From: Ilumatobacteraceae bacterium
Lineage (GTDB): Bacteria > Actinomycetota > Acidimicrobiia > Acidimicrobiales > Ilumatobacteraceae
Assembly: GCA_022843125.1 (NCBI GenBank)
Contig: JALHOG010000008.1
Coordinates: forward strand, 42,094 to 106,093
Direction: 5' to 3'
DNA length: 64,000 bases
This document shows positions 34,788 to 42,759 of the stretch, piece by piece (positions within the stretch are counted from its first letter, which is position 1; every line of letters starts with the position of its first letter). The translations under genes and the position numbers were made by a program. The notes under the pieces are model-generated. The model ran no database searches, was not told the DNA's origin, and saw only the letters and a list, made by a program, of their open reading frames with translations.

Positions 34788-35876
34788 GTGCTGCTGCGAG
34801 CCGACGAGTATCCGTTCCACCAGGTCACCGACACGTTCGCGGCGGTCGCTGGGAGCGATCCGAGCTGGAACGACGGACACTACGTGTGCGCCGCCGATCA
34901 GGCCGGCACCGTCGCGTTCACCTCCAACGTGCGGCTGTACTCCAACAACGACGTCCTCGACGGGTTCGTGTGCCTGCGGCACGCCGGCAAGCAGTACAAC
35001 ATCCGCTTGTCGCGCCGTCTGCGCCCCGACATGGATCAGCTCGGCGTCGGCCCGCTGCGCCTCGAGATCGTGGAGCCGTTGGAGACCGTGCGGCTCGTGC
35101 TCGACCGCAACGACATCGGCATCCGCCTCGACGTCACCTGCCACACCGCCAACGTGCCGTACATGGGACCCGTCGAGATCCGCCGGATCGACGGGCGGCT
35201 CCTCAGCGAGCGCGCTACCTACGAGATCACCGGCGCCTGCGAGGGCTGGGTGGAGGTCGCGGGCACCAGGGTCGAGCTCGAACCCCGATCGGCGTCGTTC
35301 TTCCGGAACCACTCGTGGGGGTACCAGCCGCCTCGCGGCGGCCCGCGGCCGTACGGCGCACCGACGCCGAGCAAGCGCGTGCCGGGCCTGCGCCAGTGGG
35401 TGCTGTTCCACATGCCCGACCACGGGGGCTTCTTCTTCGCCGACCCGAGCGGTCGGGCGGCGGCAGGTCGCGGTGCGATCCTGCTGGACGATCGGATCGT
35501 GCCGGTGGTCGACGTCGCCCACGAGCTCGAGTTCCACCCCGGCGGCCGGCGCGTGCGCAGCGGCTCGTTCCGGCTCACCGACATCGAGGGCGCCGTCCGC
35601 GAGTACACGTTCACCGACCTGGGCTGGGTGTACTGCCAGGGCGGCGGCTACTTCGGCGGGTTCGATGACGGGCTCGGGCAGGGCGTCTATCGCGGCGACT
35701 TCCACAGCGAGGGCGAGATCTGGGACGTCAGCCACCCGACCACGATCGCCGATGCCGACGGTCGGGAGTTCGAGTTCGAACACGACTGGGCCGAGAACTT
35801 CACCGTGCTCCAACAGACCGGTCTCCAACATGCCGGTCGCGGTCTCGCTCACTATGAGTGTGTCCTGATCAGGTAG
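34788..35876 (+). CDS. Lipocalin-like protein related to hydroxyneurosporene synthase (CrtC-like)
   Basis: A 362-aa soluble protein of the double-lipocalin CrtC/AttH-like type: RADEYPFHQ, SDPSWNDGHY near the N-terminus, paired beta-rich halves, FFRNHSWGYQPPRGG in the middle. CrtC hydrates a carotenoid double bond; most actinobacterial relatives are uncharacterised and may bind or hydrate terpenoid, steroid or fatty substrates. The GTG start is fixed by the -10 box 6 nt upstream and the conserved RADEYPFHQ opening. It lies directly before the ABM-P450-SDR-PPOX operon and shares the upstream element with it. Confidence 0.65.
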   Translation: MLLRADEYPFHQVTDTFAAVAGSDPSWNDGHYVCAADQAGTVAFTSNVRLYSNNDVLDGFVCLRHAGKQYNIRLSRRLRPDMDQLGVGPLRLEIVEPLETVRLVLDRNDIGIRLDVTCHTANVPYMGPVEIRRIDGRLLSERATYEITGACEGWVEVAGTRVELEPRSASFFRNHSWGYQPPRGGPRPYGAPTPSKRVPGLRQWVLFHMPDHGGFFFADPSGRAAAGRGAILLDDRIVPVVDVAHELEFHPGGRRVRSGSFRLTDIEGAVREYTFTDLGWVYCQGGGYFGGFDDGLGQGVYRGDFHSEGEIWDVSHPTTIADADGREFEFEHDWAENFTVLQQTGLQHAGRGLAHYECVLIR

Positions 35877-35900
35877 CGGTGCTCTCGGCTGCTCCGACTT

Positions 35901-35919
35901 ACTTGAGAGCGCCTAGAGT
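35901..35919 (+). promoter_or_regulatory. Recurrent ACTTGA element fused to a -10 box
   Basis: ACTTGAGAGCGCCTAGAGT. The left half matches the other copies exactly; the right end is the -10 box TAGAGT (35914-35919), followed by 7 nt and the ATG at 35927. A protein bound here would occlude the promoter of a leaderless mRNA. Confidence 0.6.
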
Positions 35920-35926
35920 TGCCACG

Positions 35927-36292
35927 ATGGGGGGCATGATCGCGATCCTGGGGTACATCGACGTCGACCCGAGCGTGCGTGACGGTGTGGTCACATCGAC
36001 GGCCGATCTGCAGCGAGCCACCATGGTCGACGAACCGGGGTGCGTGATCTACACGATCGCCGCTGATCCGGCCGACCCTGGCCGGATCCGGATCGTCGAG
36101 CTGTGGGAGTCGGCCGAGGCGCTCGACGCCCACTTCCAGCACCCCAACTTAGTCGCCCCCGGCGCCGTCATGCGAGCCGTCGAACGCCTCGGCGGCACGG
36201 CGATGAAGTACCGCATCGACGCAGTCGACCCCGTACGCGGGCCCGACGGTCAGGTGTCGAGCCGCTTCTGGTCGACCGAGCCGAACCCGTGA
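35927..36292 (+). CDS. ABM-domain protein
   Basis: A 121-aa protein closely related to the one at 7892-8266 (shared STADLQRAT and DEPGCVIYTIAADPADP-like segments, RIVELWESAEALDAHF). Cofactor-free oxygenation of a quinol or catechol-like product is the usual suggestion. First gene of an operon in which each following gene starts with a GTG overlapping the previous stop. The start is set by the -10 box 7 nt upstream. Confidence 0.76.
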   Translation: MGGMIAILGYIDVDPSVRDGVVTSTADLQRATMVDEPGCVIYTIAADPADPGRIRIVELWESAEALDAHFQHPNLVAPGAVMRAVERLGGTAMKYRIDAVDPVRGPDGQVSSRFWSTEPNP

Positions 36293-37554
36293 GCGTCGAA
36301 CCCGTGCGCACCGAACCCGTGAGCGCTGGGCCTGCGGCCTCGCCCATCCGTCACATCGAGAGCGCCAGCTCGTCCGAGCCGACCGAGCACTACGCGCGCA
36401 TGCGGAGCGAGTGCCCGATCCACCACGTTGCCGACCACGACCCGCCGTTCTACGTGGTGAGCCGGTTCGACGATGTGCTCGACACGCTCAAGCACCCGGG
36501 CCTGTGGTCGAACGCGGACGGACCGGGCGTGTTCTACCAGGAGGCCGGCGTGCTCGGCACCGCCGACGACCCCGACCACGCCAGGCAGCGGCGCCTGCTG
36601 CGTTCCTCGTTCGTCCCCACCGCGATCGATCGTCTCGCGCCCGCAGTGTCGGCGATCGCCGACGACCTCCTCGACGCGTTCGTCCCACTCGGCGAGGGCG
36701 ACTTCGTCGACGCGTTCGCGATCCCGTTCCCGGCGCTCGCGATCGCGGAACTGCTCGGCGTCCACGGCGACGACCGCACCGAGTTCCGCCGGTGGAGCGA
36801 GCTCGCCGTCGCCGCGCTCAGCGGTGGCGACGTCGACAGCTACCGCCACGCGAAGGCGGCGATCGAGGATCACGTCGAATCCGGCGTGACCGAGCGCAAC
36901 GCGGCGCTCGGCGGCGACGGCCCGGTCGATCCGGCGGTCATCGGCGACGCGATCAGCGACGACGTGCTGAGCGTGCTCACCGTCGGGCTCCGCAACGGTG
37001 ACATCGACCACCGAGAGATGCGGCACCTCGGGTACCAGTTGCTCGTCGCCGGTCACGAAACCACGACCAGCCTCCTCGGGCTGATGCTCTACCGGCTGAT
37101 CGAGCGTCCGGCGGTGATGGCCACGTTGCGCGCCGATCGCAGTCTCATCCCCAACGCCATCGAGGAAGCGTTGCGCTTCGACTCGCCGGTACACGGCCTG
37201 TTCCGCACCAACTCGGCCGAGGTCGCAGTCCACGGCACCACGATCCCCGAGCGCAGCAAGCTGCAGGTGACGTTCGCCGCCGCCAATCGCGACCCCGAGC
37301 ACTTCCCCGACCCCGACGAGTTCCGCATCGATCGTGACCGCCGCGAGATCGGCCATCACGTCGCGTTCGGTTGGGGCGTCCATCACTGCATCGGTGCGCC
37401 GCTCGCCCGGCTGGAGGCCAGGCTGGCGTTCGACAAGGTCCTCACGCGGATGGCCGACATCGAGCTCGCCGGCGAACCGGAGCGCAACGACTCGTTCGTC
37501 CTGCACGGGCTCTCGACGTTGCCCATCCGCTGGACGCCGACGGGCGCGACGTGA
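36289..37554 (+). CDS. Cytochrome P450
   Basis: A 421-aa P450: I-helix AGHETTTS, ExxR in EEALR, heme loop FGWGVHHCIG with the cysteine at about residue 367. The GTG overlaps the ABM stop (GTGA). The first 16 residues (VSVEPVRTEPVSAGPA) come from an imperfect GAACCCGTG repeat and are unlike other P450s, so a GTG a few codons downstream may be the real start. It should hydroxylate the operon substrate, with the SDR next in line. Redox partners are absent. Confidence 0.92.
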   Translation: MSVEPVRTEPVSAGPAASPIRHIESASSSEPTEHYARMRSECPIHHVADHDPPFYVVSRFDDVLDTLKHPGLWSNADGPGVFYQEAGVLGTADDPDHARQRRLLRSSFVPTAIDRLAPAVSAIADDLLDAFVPLGEGDFVDAFAIPFPALAIAELLGVHGDDRTEFRRWSELAVAALSGGDVDSYRHAKAAIEDHVESGVTERNAALGGDGPVDPAVIGDAISDDVLSVLTVGLRNGDIDHREMRHLGYQLLVAGHETTTSLLGLMLYRLIERPAVMATLRADRSLIPNAIEEALRFDSPVHGLFRTNSAEVAVHGTTIPERSKLQVTFAAANRDPEHFPDPDEFRIDRDRREIGHHVAFGWGVHHCIGAPLARLEARLAFDKVLTRMADIELAGEPERNDSFVLHGLSTLPIRWTPTGAT

Positions 37555-38351
37555 CCGGTGTGCTCGAACGATTCCGGGTCGACGGCCGGGTCGCGGTCGT
37601 CACCGGTTCGGGCCAGGGCATCGGCCGCGCGATCGCATGGGCGCTCGCCGACGCCGGCGCCGACGTGGTGCTGAACGCCCGCCGGATCGGCGACCTCGAG
37701 GTCACCGCAGCGGGTGTCGAGGAACGGGGGCGGCGGGCGCTCGTCGTCGCCGGTGACATCCGCGACTTCTCCGACGCGCTCGCCGACCGGGCGCTCGATG
37801 AGTTCGGGCGGATCGACATCTGGGTGAACAACGTGGGTGGGTCCGACGAGAAGGACGTGCGACTGCTCGTCGACACGCCCGACGAGGTCTTCCGCTCGCA
37901 GGTCGAGCTCAACCTCACGTCGGCATTCCAGGGGTGCAGGGCAGCCGCGAACCGGATGCCAGACGGCGGCGCGATCGTGAACATCACCTCCGGCGCCGGC
38001 ACCCGCGGCTCGCCGTACACCGGCCCGTACGCAGCGGCGAAGGCCGGGCTGATCAACCTCACGCAGACGCTCGCCCTCGAGCTCGCCGAGCGCGGGATCC
38101 GCGTCAACTCCGTGTCGCCGGGCCCGGTGATCACCGAGGCGTATCGAGCGGTGCTCGGCATCGAAGACCGGCTCGACGAACTCGTCCGGACGATCCCGCT
38201 CGGCCGCGCGGGCACCCCCGACGACATCGCAACGATGGTCCTGTTCCTGTGCTCGCCCGCGGCCGGGTGGATCACCGGAGAGCACCATCTCGTGGCCGGC
38301 GGGCGAACGCAGCGCAGTTACCAGTACCGACCGAAGGAGACACCGCAGTGA
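37551..38351 (+). CDS. Short-chain dehydrogenase/reductase (SDR)
   Basis: A 266-aa SDR: VTGSGQGIG, NNVGG, catalytic serine in ITSGAG, YAAAK. The GTG overlaps the P450 stop (GTGA). Oxidation of the alcohol made by the P450 is the natural inference. The C-terminus ends in a short charged tail (YQYRPKETPQ). Confidence 0.88.
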   Translation: MTGVLERFRVDGRVAVVTGSGQGIGRAIAWALADAGADVVLNARRIGDLEVTAAGVEERGRRALVVAGDIRDFSDALADRALDEFGRIDIWVNNVGGSDEKDVRLLVDTPDEVFRSQVELNLTSAFQGCRAAANRMPDGGAIVNITSGAGTRGSPYTGPYAAAKAGLINLTQTLALELAERGIRVNSVSPGPVITEAYRAVLGIEDRLDELVRTIPLGRAGTPDDIATMVLFLCSPAAGWITGEHHLVAGGRTQRSYQYRPKETPQ

Positions 38352-38881
38352 GCGATCAGGCCAAGCAGGACGACGAGTACGTCGACTCGTACGAGGACGT
38401 CTCGAAGTTCGTGCTCGACGACGGCCGTGAGCGGCGCCTGCTCGACGCCCAGACCGAGTGCACCTTCATGTGGACCACCGACTCGGGTGCGCCGGTCGGC
38501 GTGATCATGAACTTCCTCGAGCGCGACGGCCGCTTCTGGCTCACGTGCACCCGGCGCCGCAAGCGCGTCGCAGCGGTGGAGGCCCGACCGCGCGTCGCGA
38601 TGGCCGTCACGAGCCGCGGCACCGACATCGGCGTCAGCCAGGCCGTCACCTATCAGGGCACCGCGATCGTTCACGACTCCGACGACGTGAAGGCGTGGTT
38701 CTACGCGGCGCTCGCCGCCCGGGTCCGGCCCGACAGCGCCGAGCAGCAGGCGGCGTTCGTGCACCACCTCGACACCCCGGGACGGGTGGTCATCGAGATC
38801 GTCCCCGGCAAGCGGATCGGCTTCGACTCCGAGCAGATGTTCAAGAACTCACCCGCCGGCGGGACCCGCACGAACGTCTGA
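38348..38881 (+). CDS. Pyridoxamine-5'-phosphate-oxidase-like (PPOX) split-barrel protein
   Basis: A 177-aa flavin/F420-binding split barrel: ECTFMWTTDSGAPVGVIMNFL, RDGRFWLTCTRRRKRVAAV, PRVAMAVTSRG, VTYQGTAIVHD, VIEIVPGKRIGF. In actinobacteria many such proteins are F420-dependent reductases; the cofactor cannot be fixed by eye. The GTG overlaps the SDR stop (GTGA), making it the fourth gene of the coupled operon. It converges with the SnoaL gene at 38886. Confidence 0.8.
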   Translation: MSDQAKQDDEYVDSYEDVSKFVLDDGRERRLLDAQTECTFMWTTDSGAPVGVIMNFLERDGRFWLTCTRRRKRVAAVEARPRVAMAVTSRGTDIGVSQAVTYQGTAIVHDSDDVKAWFYAALAARVRPDSAEQQAAFVHHLDTPGRVVIEIVPGKRIGFDSEQMFKNSPAGGTRTNV

Positions 38882-38885
38882 TCCG

Positions 38886-39305
38886 CTACAGGAAGTCGCC
38901 GGTCAGATCGGGCGGGCCGGCGTAGTACTTGGTGAGCTGGCGGCTGGTGTAACGCCACCCGTCGGGCGTGCGTCGATACGTGTCGAGATAGTGCCCGGCG
39001 AGCACGTGGCGGCCGCCGTCTGCCTTGATGTTCAGCTCGGAAAACTCGCACCGACCCGTTGCGCTGTCGCCGTCGATGTCGAAGACGCACGCGTGGTACT
39101 GCTGCACGACCACGCTGTACTTGGCGAGCGCGGTCGTCCACATGTCGACGATCGCCTCGCGCCCCTCGACGTCGCGCCCGGCACCGAGCACCCAGCGGGC
39201 GTCGGCGGTCCAGGTGGCGGCCCAGCGCTCGGCGTCGCGTGCGCGGACGGCGTCGGCGTACTCGAGTGAGAGCGCGGTCAGTGCCGACTCGTCGCTCATG
39301 GTCAT
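38886..39305 (-). CDS. SnoaL/NTF2-fold protein
   Basis: A 139-aa SnoaL-like protein: LSLEYADAVRARDAERWAATW, AIVDMWTTAL, QYHACVFDIDGDSATGRCEF, TPDGWRYTSRQLTKYY. GGAGG lies 6 nt before the ATG at 39305; a second in-frame ATG is at 39299. The ATG overlaps the stop of the phosphotransferase gene (ATGA). Last gene of a leftward operon of five to seven genes. Confidence 0.76.
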   Translation of the reverse strand: MTMSDESALTALSLEYADAVRARDAERWAATWTADARWVLGAGRDVEGREAIVDMWTTALAKYSVVVQQYHACVFDIDGDSATGRCEFSELNIKADGGRHVLAGHYLDTYRRTPDGWRYTSRQLTKYYAGPPDLTGDFL

Positions 39306-40231
39306 GTCGTTCCTCCGATCAAGGCTGCGACCTGACGGACGAACGTCTGGTGCAGGGCGGTCCCGATGATGCCCATGTTGGGCGCGGGGTTGGTGGTCGC
39401 GAAGGCGCGGCGACACGTGGCGTTCGCGCACGCACCCTTGAAGTAGTTGAAGACCGACCAGAAGTGCATGTCGCGGTCGGTCACCTCGACGCCCGCCACA
39501 CGGCGGAACAGCGCCAGCCACTCGTCGGCTGACATCGTCCGGTTGCCGCGCATCGTGACGAGGTACACCCAGTCCTCCAGCGGGTCGCCCACGTGGGCGA
39601 ACTCCCAGTCGGTGAACGCGAGCACACGGCTGCCGTCGTGGACGACGTTGCCCGGGCCCGGGTCGCCGTGCACGATGCCGGGCCGGCCGATCGGCGCCGC
39701 ATGCCGGTGCAGCCACGCGGCGCCCTCCTCGAGGAGCGGGATCGCCACCCCCTCGGTCGCGTCGAGGTAGACCCCGTGCCAGCGGTCGATCTGGGCACGG
39801 GTGGCGTGCGCAGCATCCCCGGCGTGCTCCAGCTCGCTGGCCCAGTCGGTGCGGTGGAGCTCGTCGAGCCGTTGCACGAAGTCGGTGGCGAGCGCGTCCG
39901 ACATCGTGCGGTCGTCGCGTCCGGTCGCGGCGCCGTCGAGGAAGTCCATCACGAAGAACGGTTGGCCGACGACGTCACCGGTCGGTTCGAGCCAGCGGAC
40001 CGGCGCGACCGGGCAGCCGAGGGCGAGCGCGGCGCGCATCAGCTCGAACTCCGAAGCGCCCGATGTCCCGAACACGCCGCCCTGCTCGACGCGAGCGACG
40101 TAACGCGCACCGTCGCTCATCTCGACGAACCACATCGCGCGGGAGTTGCCCGTGGCGATGCGGCGCAACTCGGTGATCGCGGCACCGTCGTTGCGCTGCG
40201 TCCGGATCCACGACTCGAGCGCCTCACGCAC
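39302..40231 (-). CDS. Aminoglycoside-phosphotransferase-family (APH) protein, ACAD10-like group
   Basis: A 309-aa kinase-fold protein. Catalytic loop HGDPGPGNVV with the Brenner HGDxxxxN motif, and TDWEFAHVGDP as the metal-binding DFD-like segment; Lys/Glu region VARVEQGGVFGT. Such proteins, common beside acyl-CoA dehydrogenases, are thought to phosphorylate hydroxyacyl-CoA or related alcohols rather than antibiotics. The GTG at 40231 overlaps the end of the DUF6285-like gene by 8 nt, so the two are coupled. Confidence 0.85.
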   Translation of the reverse strand: MREALESWIRTQRNDGAAITELRRIATGNSRAMWFVEMSDGARYVARVEQGGVFGTSGASEFELMRAALALGCPVAPVRWLEPTGDVVGQPFFVMDFLDGAATGRDDRTMSDALATDFVQRLDELHRTDWASELEHAGDAAHATRAQIDRWHGVYLDATEGVAIPLLEEGAAWLHRHAAPIGRPGIVHGDPGPGNVVHDGSRVLAFTDWEFAHVGDPLEDWVYLVTMRGNRTMSADEWLALFRRVAGVEVTDRDMHFWSVFNYFKGACANATCRRAFATTNPAPNMGIIGTALHQTFVRQVAALIGGTT

Positions 40232-40652
40232 CGAGCTTCCCCCGGAACGCGTCGACGAGGGGAGCGGTGACGGCGAGCTCGCCGTCGAGGTGACGGACGA
40301 TGATCGGTCGCAGCACCCGCCGCACCTCGTCCGCTGCCGGGTCGTCGTCGCTGCCGATCGCGGCGGCGAGCGCCCGGCCGACAGCGCCCCGCACCGACGC
40401 GACGGTCGATTCGCCGTCCCAGTCGACGAGCGGGTTGTGCGACAGCGATCCCAGCGCGGCTGCCAGCTCGGTGAGCCGCTCGCTGGACGCATCGGCCGGC
40501 CGCGACGCGGCGTAGCGCACGAGCCCGATCAGCTGGACGGTCGCAGCGCGGGCCCAGTCGTCGCCGTCGGCGATGGCGGGCAGGACGACGTCGGTCAGCG
40601 TTGCGTCGACGCAGCGCCACAGTTCGGCGTCGTCGAGGCGTCCGTCAGCCAC
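40224..40652 (-). CDS. DUF6285-like small protein
   Basis: A 142-aa helical protein: DDAELWRCVDATLTDVVLPAI, AATVQLIGLVRYA, EVRRVLRPIIVRHLDGELAVTAPLVDAFRGKL. I associate this pattern with the small protein that accompanies ACAD10-type phosphotransferases in actinobacteria and proteobacteria; the exact family label is tentative. Start GTG, overlapping the stop of the epimerase gene by 8 nt and overlapping the phosphotransferase start at its other end. A partner or regulator of the phosphotransferase is likely from position alone. Confidence 0.55.
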   Translation of the reverse strand: MADGRLDDAELWRCVDATLTDVVLPAIADGDDWARAATVQLIGLVRYAASRPADASSERLTELAAALGSLSHNPLVDWDGESTVASVRGAVGRALAAAIGSDDDPAADEVRRVLRPIIVRHLDGELAVTAPLVDAFRGKLGA

Positions 40653-41691
40653 GGAGCCGCTCCGCGATCGCTGCCTCGGCGTCGAAATCCCACGAGGCCT
40701 TCCACACGGGGTCGACGAGCGGTGCGTCGATCCGGTCGAAGCCGTTGGCGCGGAACCAGTCGTACGTGTGCTCGTGGCCGGAGCGGAGGTCGAAGCGAGG
40801 CGCATACCCCACCAGGTGGCGCGCCTTCTCGGTGCTGAGCGCGGCGTGATGACGCACCTTGAACAGGTGGCCGAACACGGGTGACGCGCCCGCGACGGTG
40901 ACCTCGGCGAGCAGATCATCGGGCACCGCGACCACGTTCGGTTCGACACCGACGATGTCGGCGAGCACGGCGATGTAGCGGTTGACGTCGACGGCGTCGT
41001 TGGAGATGTTGACGACCTCGCCGGGCGCAGCGGGATGGCACGAGATGGTGATCATCGCGTCGCACAGGTCGTCGACATGGCCGTACGAGCCGACCACGAG
41101 GCCGCCGTGCGGGACGAGGATCGGCCGCCGCTGGAGCAGCCGGAGGAACATCGGCGTCTCCATGTCGAAGATGTTGTTGTCGGGACCGTAGATCGCGGCG
41201 GGCCGCACAGCCGACGCCGGGAACCCGGTGGCGGCGTAGCGGGCGAGCATCGACGCCTCGGCCATCGCCTTGAAGCCGCCGTAGCTCGCCGGGCCGTCGG
41301 GGTTGGTCGGCTGATCCTCGGTCCACGGGAACACCCCGACCCACGACTGGTCGTACGCCATGATCGAGCTGGTGAAGACGTAGCTGCCGGTGCGCCCGTC
41401 GAGCAGATCGATCAGACCGTCGATGTCGGACCCGCCCGCTGCCATGACGAACCCGCTGACGTCGAACACCGCGTCCCAGTCGCGCCCGCCGAGGGCAGCG
41501 CGCATCTGGGCGGCGTCGGTGCGATCGGCGACGAGGTGTCCGACCCCCTCCGGGAGATCGGATGCGGTCCTGCCGCGATTCAGGACCGACACCTGTGCCC
41601 CTGCCGCGACGAGCGCGTCGACGAGGTGCTTGCCGACGAACACCGAGCCGCCGAGCACGAGGCAACGCCGACCGCTCAGATCGCTCGTCAC
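40645..41691 (-). CDS. NAD-dependent epimerase/dehydratase (extended SDR)
   Basis: A 348-aa extended SDR: N-terminal LVLGGSVFVGKHLV (atypical Gly-rich motif), SVLNRGR, FTSSIMAYDQ, YGGFK as the catalytic Tyr-xxx-Lys, RPAAIYGPDN. It resembles nucleotide-sugar epimerase-type proteins, but the substrate is unknown. Start GTG forms a GTGA with the stop of the sugar isomerase gene at 41688. Part of the leftward operon. Confidence 0.85.
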   Translation of the reverse strand: MTSDLSGRRCLVLGGSVFVGKHLVDALVAAGAQVSVLNRGRTASDLPEGVGHLVADRTDAAQMRAALGGRDWDAVFDVSGFVMAAGGSDIDGLIDLLDGRTGSYVFTSSIMAYDQSWVGVFPWTEDQPTNPDGPASYGGFKAMAEASMLARYAATGFPASAVRPAAIYGPDNNIFDMETPMFLRLLQRRPILVPHGGLVVGSYGHVDDLCDAMITISCHPAAPGEVVNISNDAVDVNRYIAVLADIVGVEPNVVAVPDDLLAEVTVAGASPVFGHLFKVRHHAALSTEKARHLVGYAPRFDLRSGHEHTYDWFRANGFDRIDAPLVDPVWKASWDFDAEAAIAERLRG

Positions 41692-42539
41692 GCGGCAGCC
41701 CTCGCGAGCACGCGCCGCATCGCGTCATGCGCGACGTGCGCAGCGTCGTCGATCGGGCCGTTCCACAACGTCGAGTTGCAGACCTCCAGCGAGATCGGGG
41801 CCGTCACTCCCATGTCGCGTAGCAGTCGAACGAATCCGACACAGTCGAATTCGCCGTCACCCGGCGGGACGCGGTTGAGCAGGCAGTCGGCCTTGTAGTC
41901 GGGGTCGGCCGGGTGCAGGGTGCCGTCGTTCATCTGCACGGCGAAGATGCGCTCGGGCTCCAGGGCGCGCAGCATGTCGAGATCGTTCGCGCCCCGGACG
42001 TGGTGCCAGATGTCGGCGCAATAGCCCCCGTTCGGGCGGTCGGCACCACGCACGATCGCCTGTGCGTCGGCCGCGGTGGCGATGTTGGTGAACGGCAGCC
42101 ATTCGATCCCGACCAGCAAACCGTGCTCGGCGGCCTGGTCGCACAGCCGTGCGAACCCCTCGACAGCCTGATCGAACCCGCAGTCGTACGGCCCGATCGC
42201 CTGGAGGTAGCGCACGCCGAAGTGGTCGGCCATCTCGAAGGCGAGCTGCTCGAGCCGTCGGGCGTCGTCACGCTCCGCGCCGTCGGTGGCCCACCAGCCC
42301 CGTGCCACCTCCACGTCGGCGATGACGATGCCGTGCCGGTCGAGCACACCGGCGATCCGGTCGGGGGATCGGCCCTCCTCCTCGCGCAACCGGGCGTACT
42401 CGTGCACGTAGAGCCCGATGCCGACGAACCCGGCCGATGCGGCGGCGGCGACCCGCTCGTCGAACGCCCCGAACCGCGGCCGGCTGAAGTGCGACCAGAT
42501 GAGGTCGGGCCAGGCGAGCTCGCGTGCTGGACGCGTCAC
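41688..42539 (-). CDS. Sugar phosphate isomerase/epimerase-like TIM-barrel protein
   Basis: A 283-aa xylose-isomerase-like/AP-endonuclease-2 barrel. Candidate metal ligands appear in order: GIEWLPF (Glu), YCADIWHHVRG (Asp/His), ISLEVCN (Glu). Probably isomerises or epimerises a sugar or inositol derivative; this fold also serves hydroxypyruvate and 3-dehydroshikimate chemistry. The GTG lies 1 nt after the stop of the 72-aa gene upstream. Confidence 0.82.
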   Translation of the reverse strand: MTRPARELAWPDLIWSHFSRPRFGAFDERVAAAASAGFVGIGLYVHEYARLREEEGRSPDRIAGVLDRHGIVIADVEVARGWWATDGAERDDARRLEQLAFEMADHFGVRYLQAIGPYDCGFDQAVEGFARLCDQAAEHGLLVGIEWLPFTNIATAADAQAIVRGADRPNGGYCADIWHHVRGANDLDMLRALEPERIFAVQMNDGTLHPADPDYKADCLLNRVPPGDGEFDCVGFVRLLRDMGVTAPISLEVCNSTLWNGPIDDAAHVAHDAMRRVLARAAA

Positions 42540-42540
42540 G

Positions 42541-42759
42541 TCACGCCTGGGAGCGCTGGATTCGGTGGTGGGCGACCTTCGGGCCGCCCACCCAACCGCA
42601 CAGCTGTGGATCGGCTTCGAAGATGTCGCCCTCGAGCCACCGGCCCTCGGGCGTGAACAGCCCGACCTTGCCGTGGTGGCTGACGCGCACGTTGCCGTTG
42701 CCGTCCTGTTCGTACAGCGCCTTCGTGAACGGATGTCGCATGCCGAGCATCCCGCTCAC
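42541..42759 (-). CDS. Small protein (72 aa) coupled to a Rieske oxygenase
   Basis: A GTG at 42759 overlaps the stop of the upstream Rieske gene (GTGA) and starts a 72-residue frame beginning VSGMLGMRHPFTKALYEQD, rich in Gly/His/Trp (GLFTPEGRWLEGDIFEADP). It has no domain I recognise. It lies in a tightly packed operon with 1 nt to the next gene and reads like real coding sequence. A dedicated helper or small subunit of the Rieske enzyme is possible but unproven. Confidence 0.6.
   Translation of the reverse strand: MSGMLGMRHPFTKALYEQDGNGNVRVSHHGKVGLFTPEGRWLEGDIFEADPQLCGWVGGPKVAHHRIQRSQA

Noticed and set aside
35901..35919. TTGAGA of the ACTTGA element as a -35 box
   Set aside because: Only 5 nt separate it from the -10 box at this site, and the distance differs at the other sites, so it does not behave as a -35 element.
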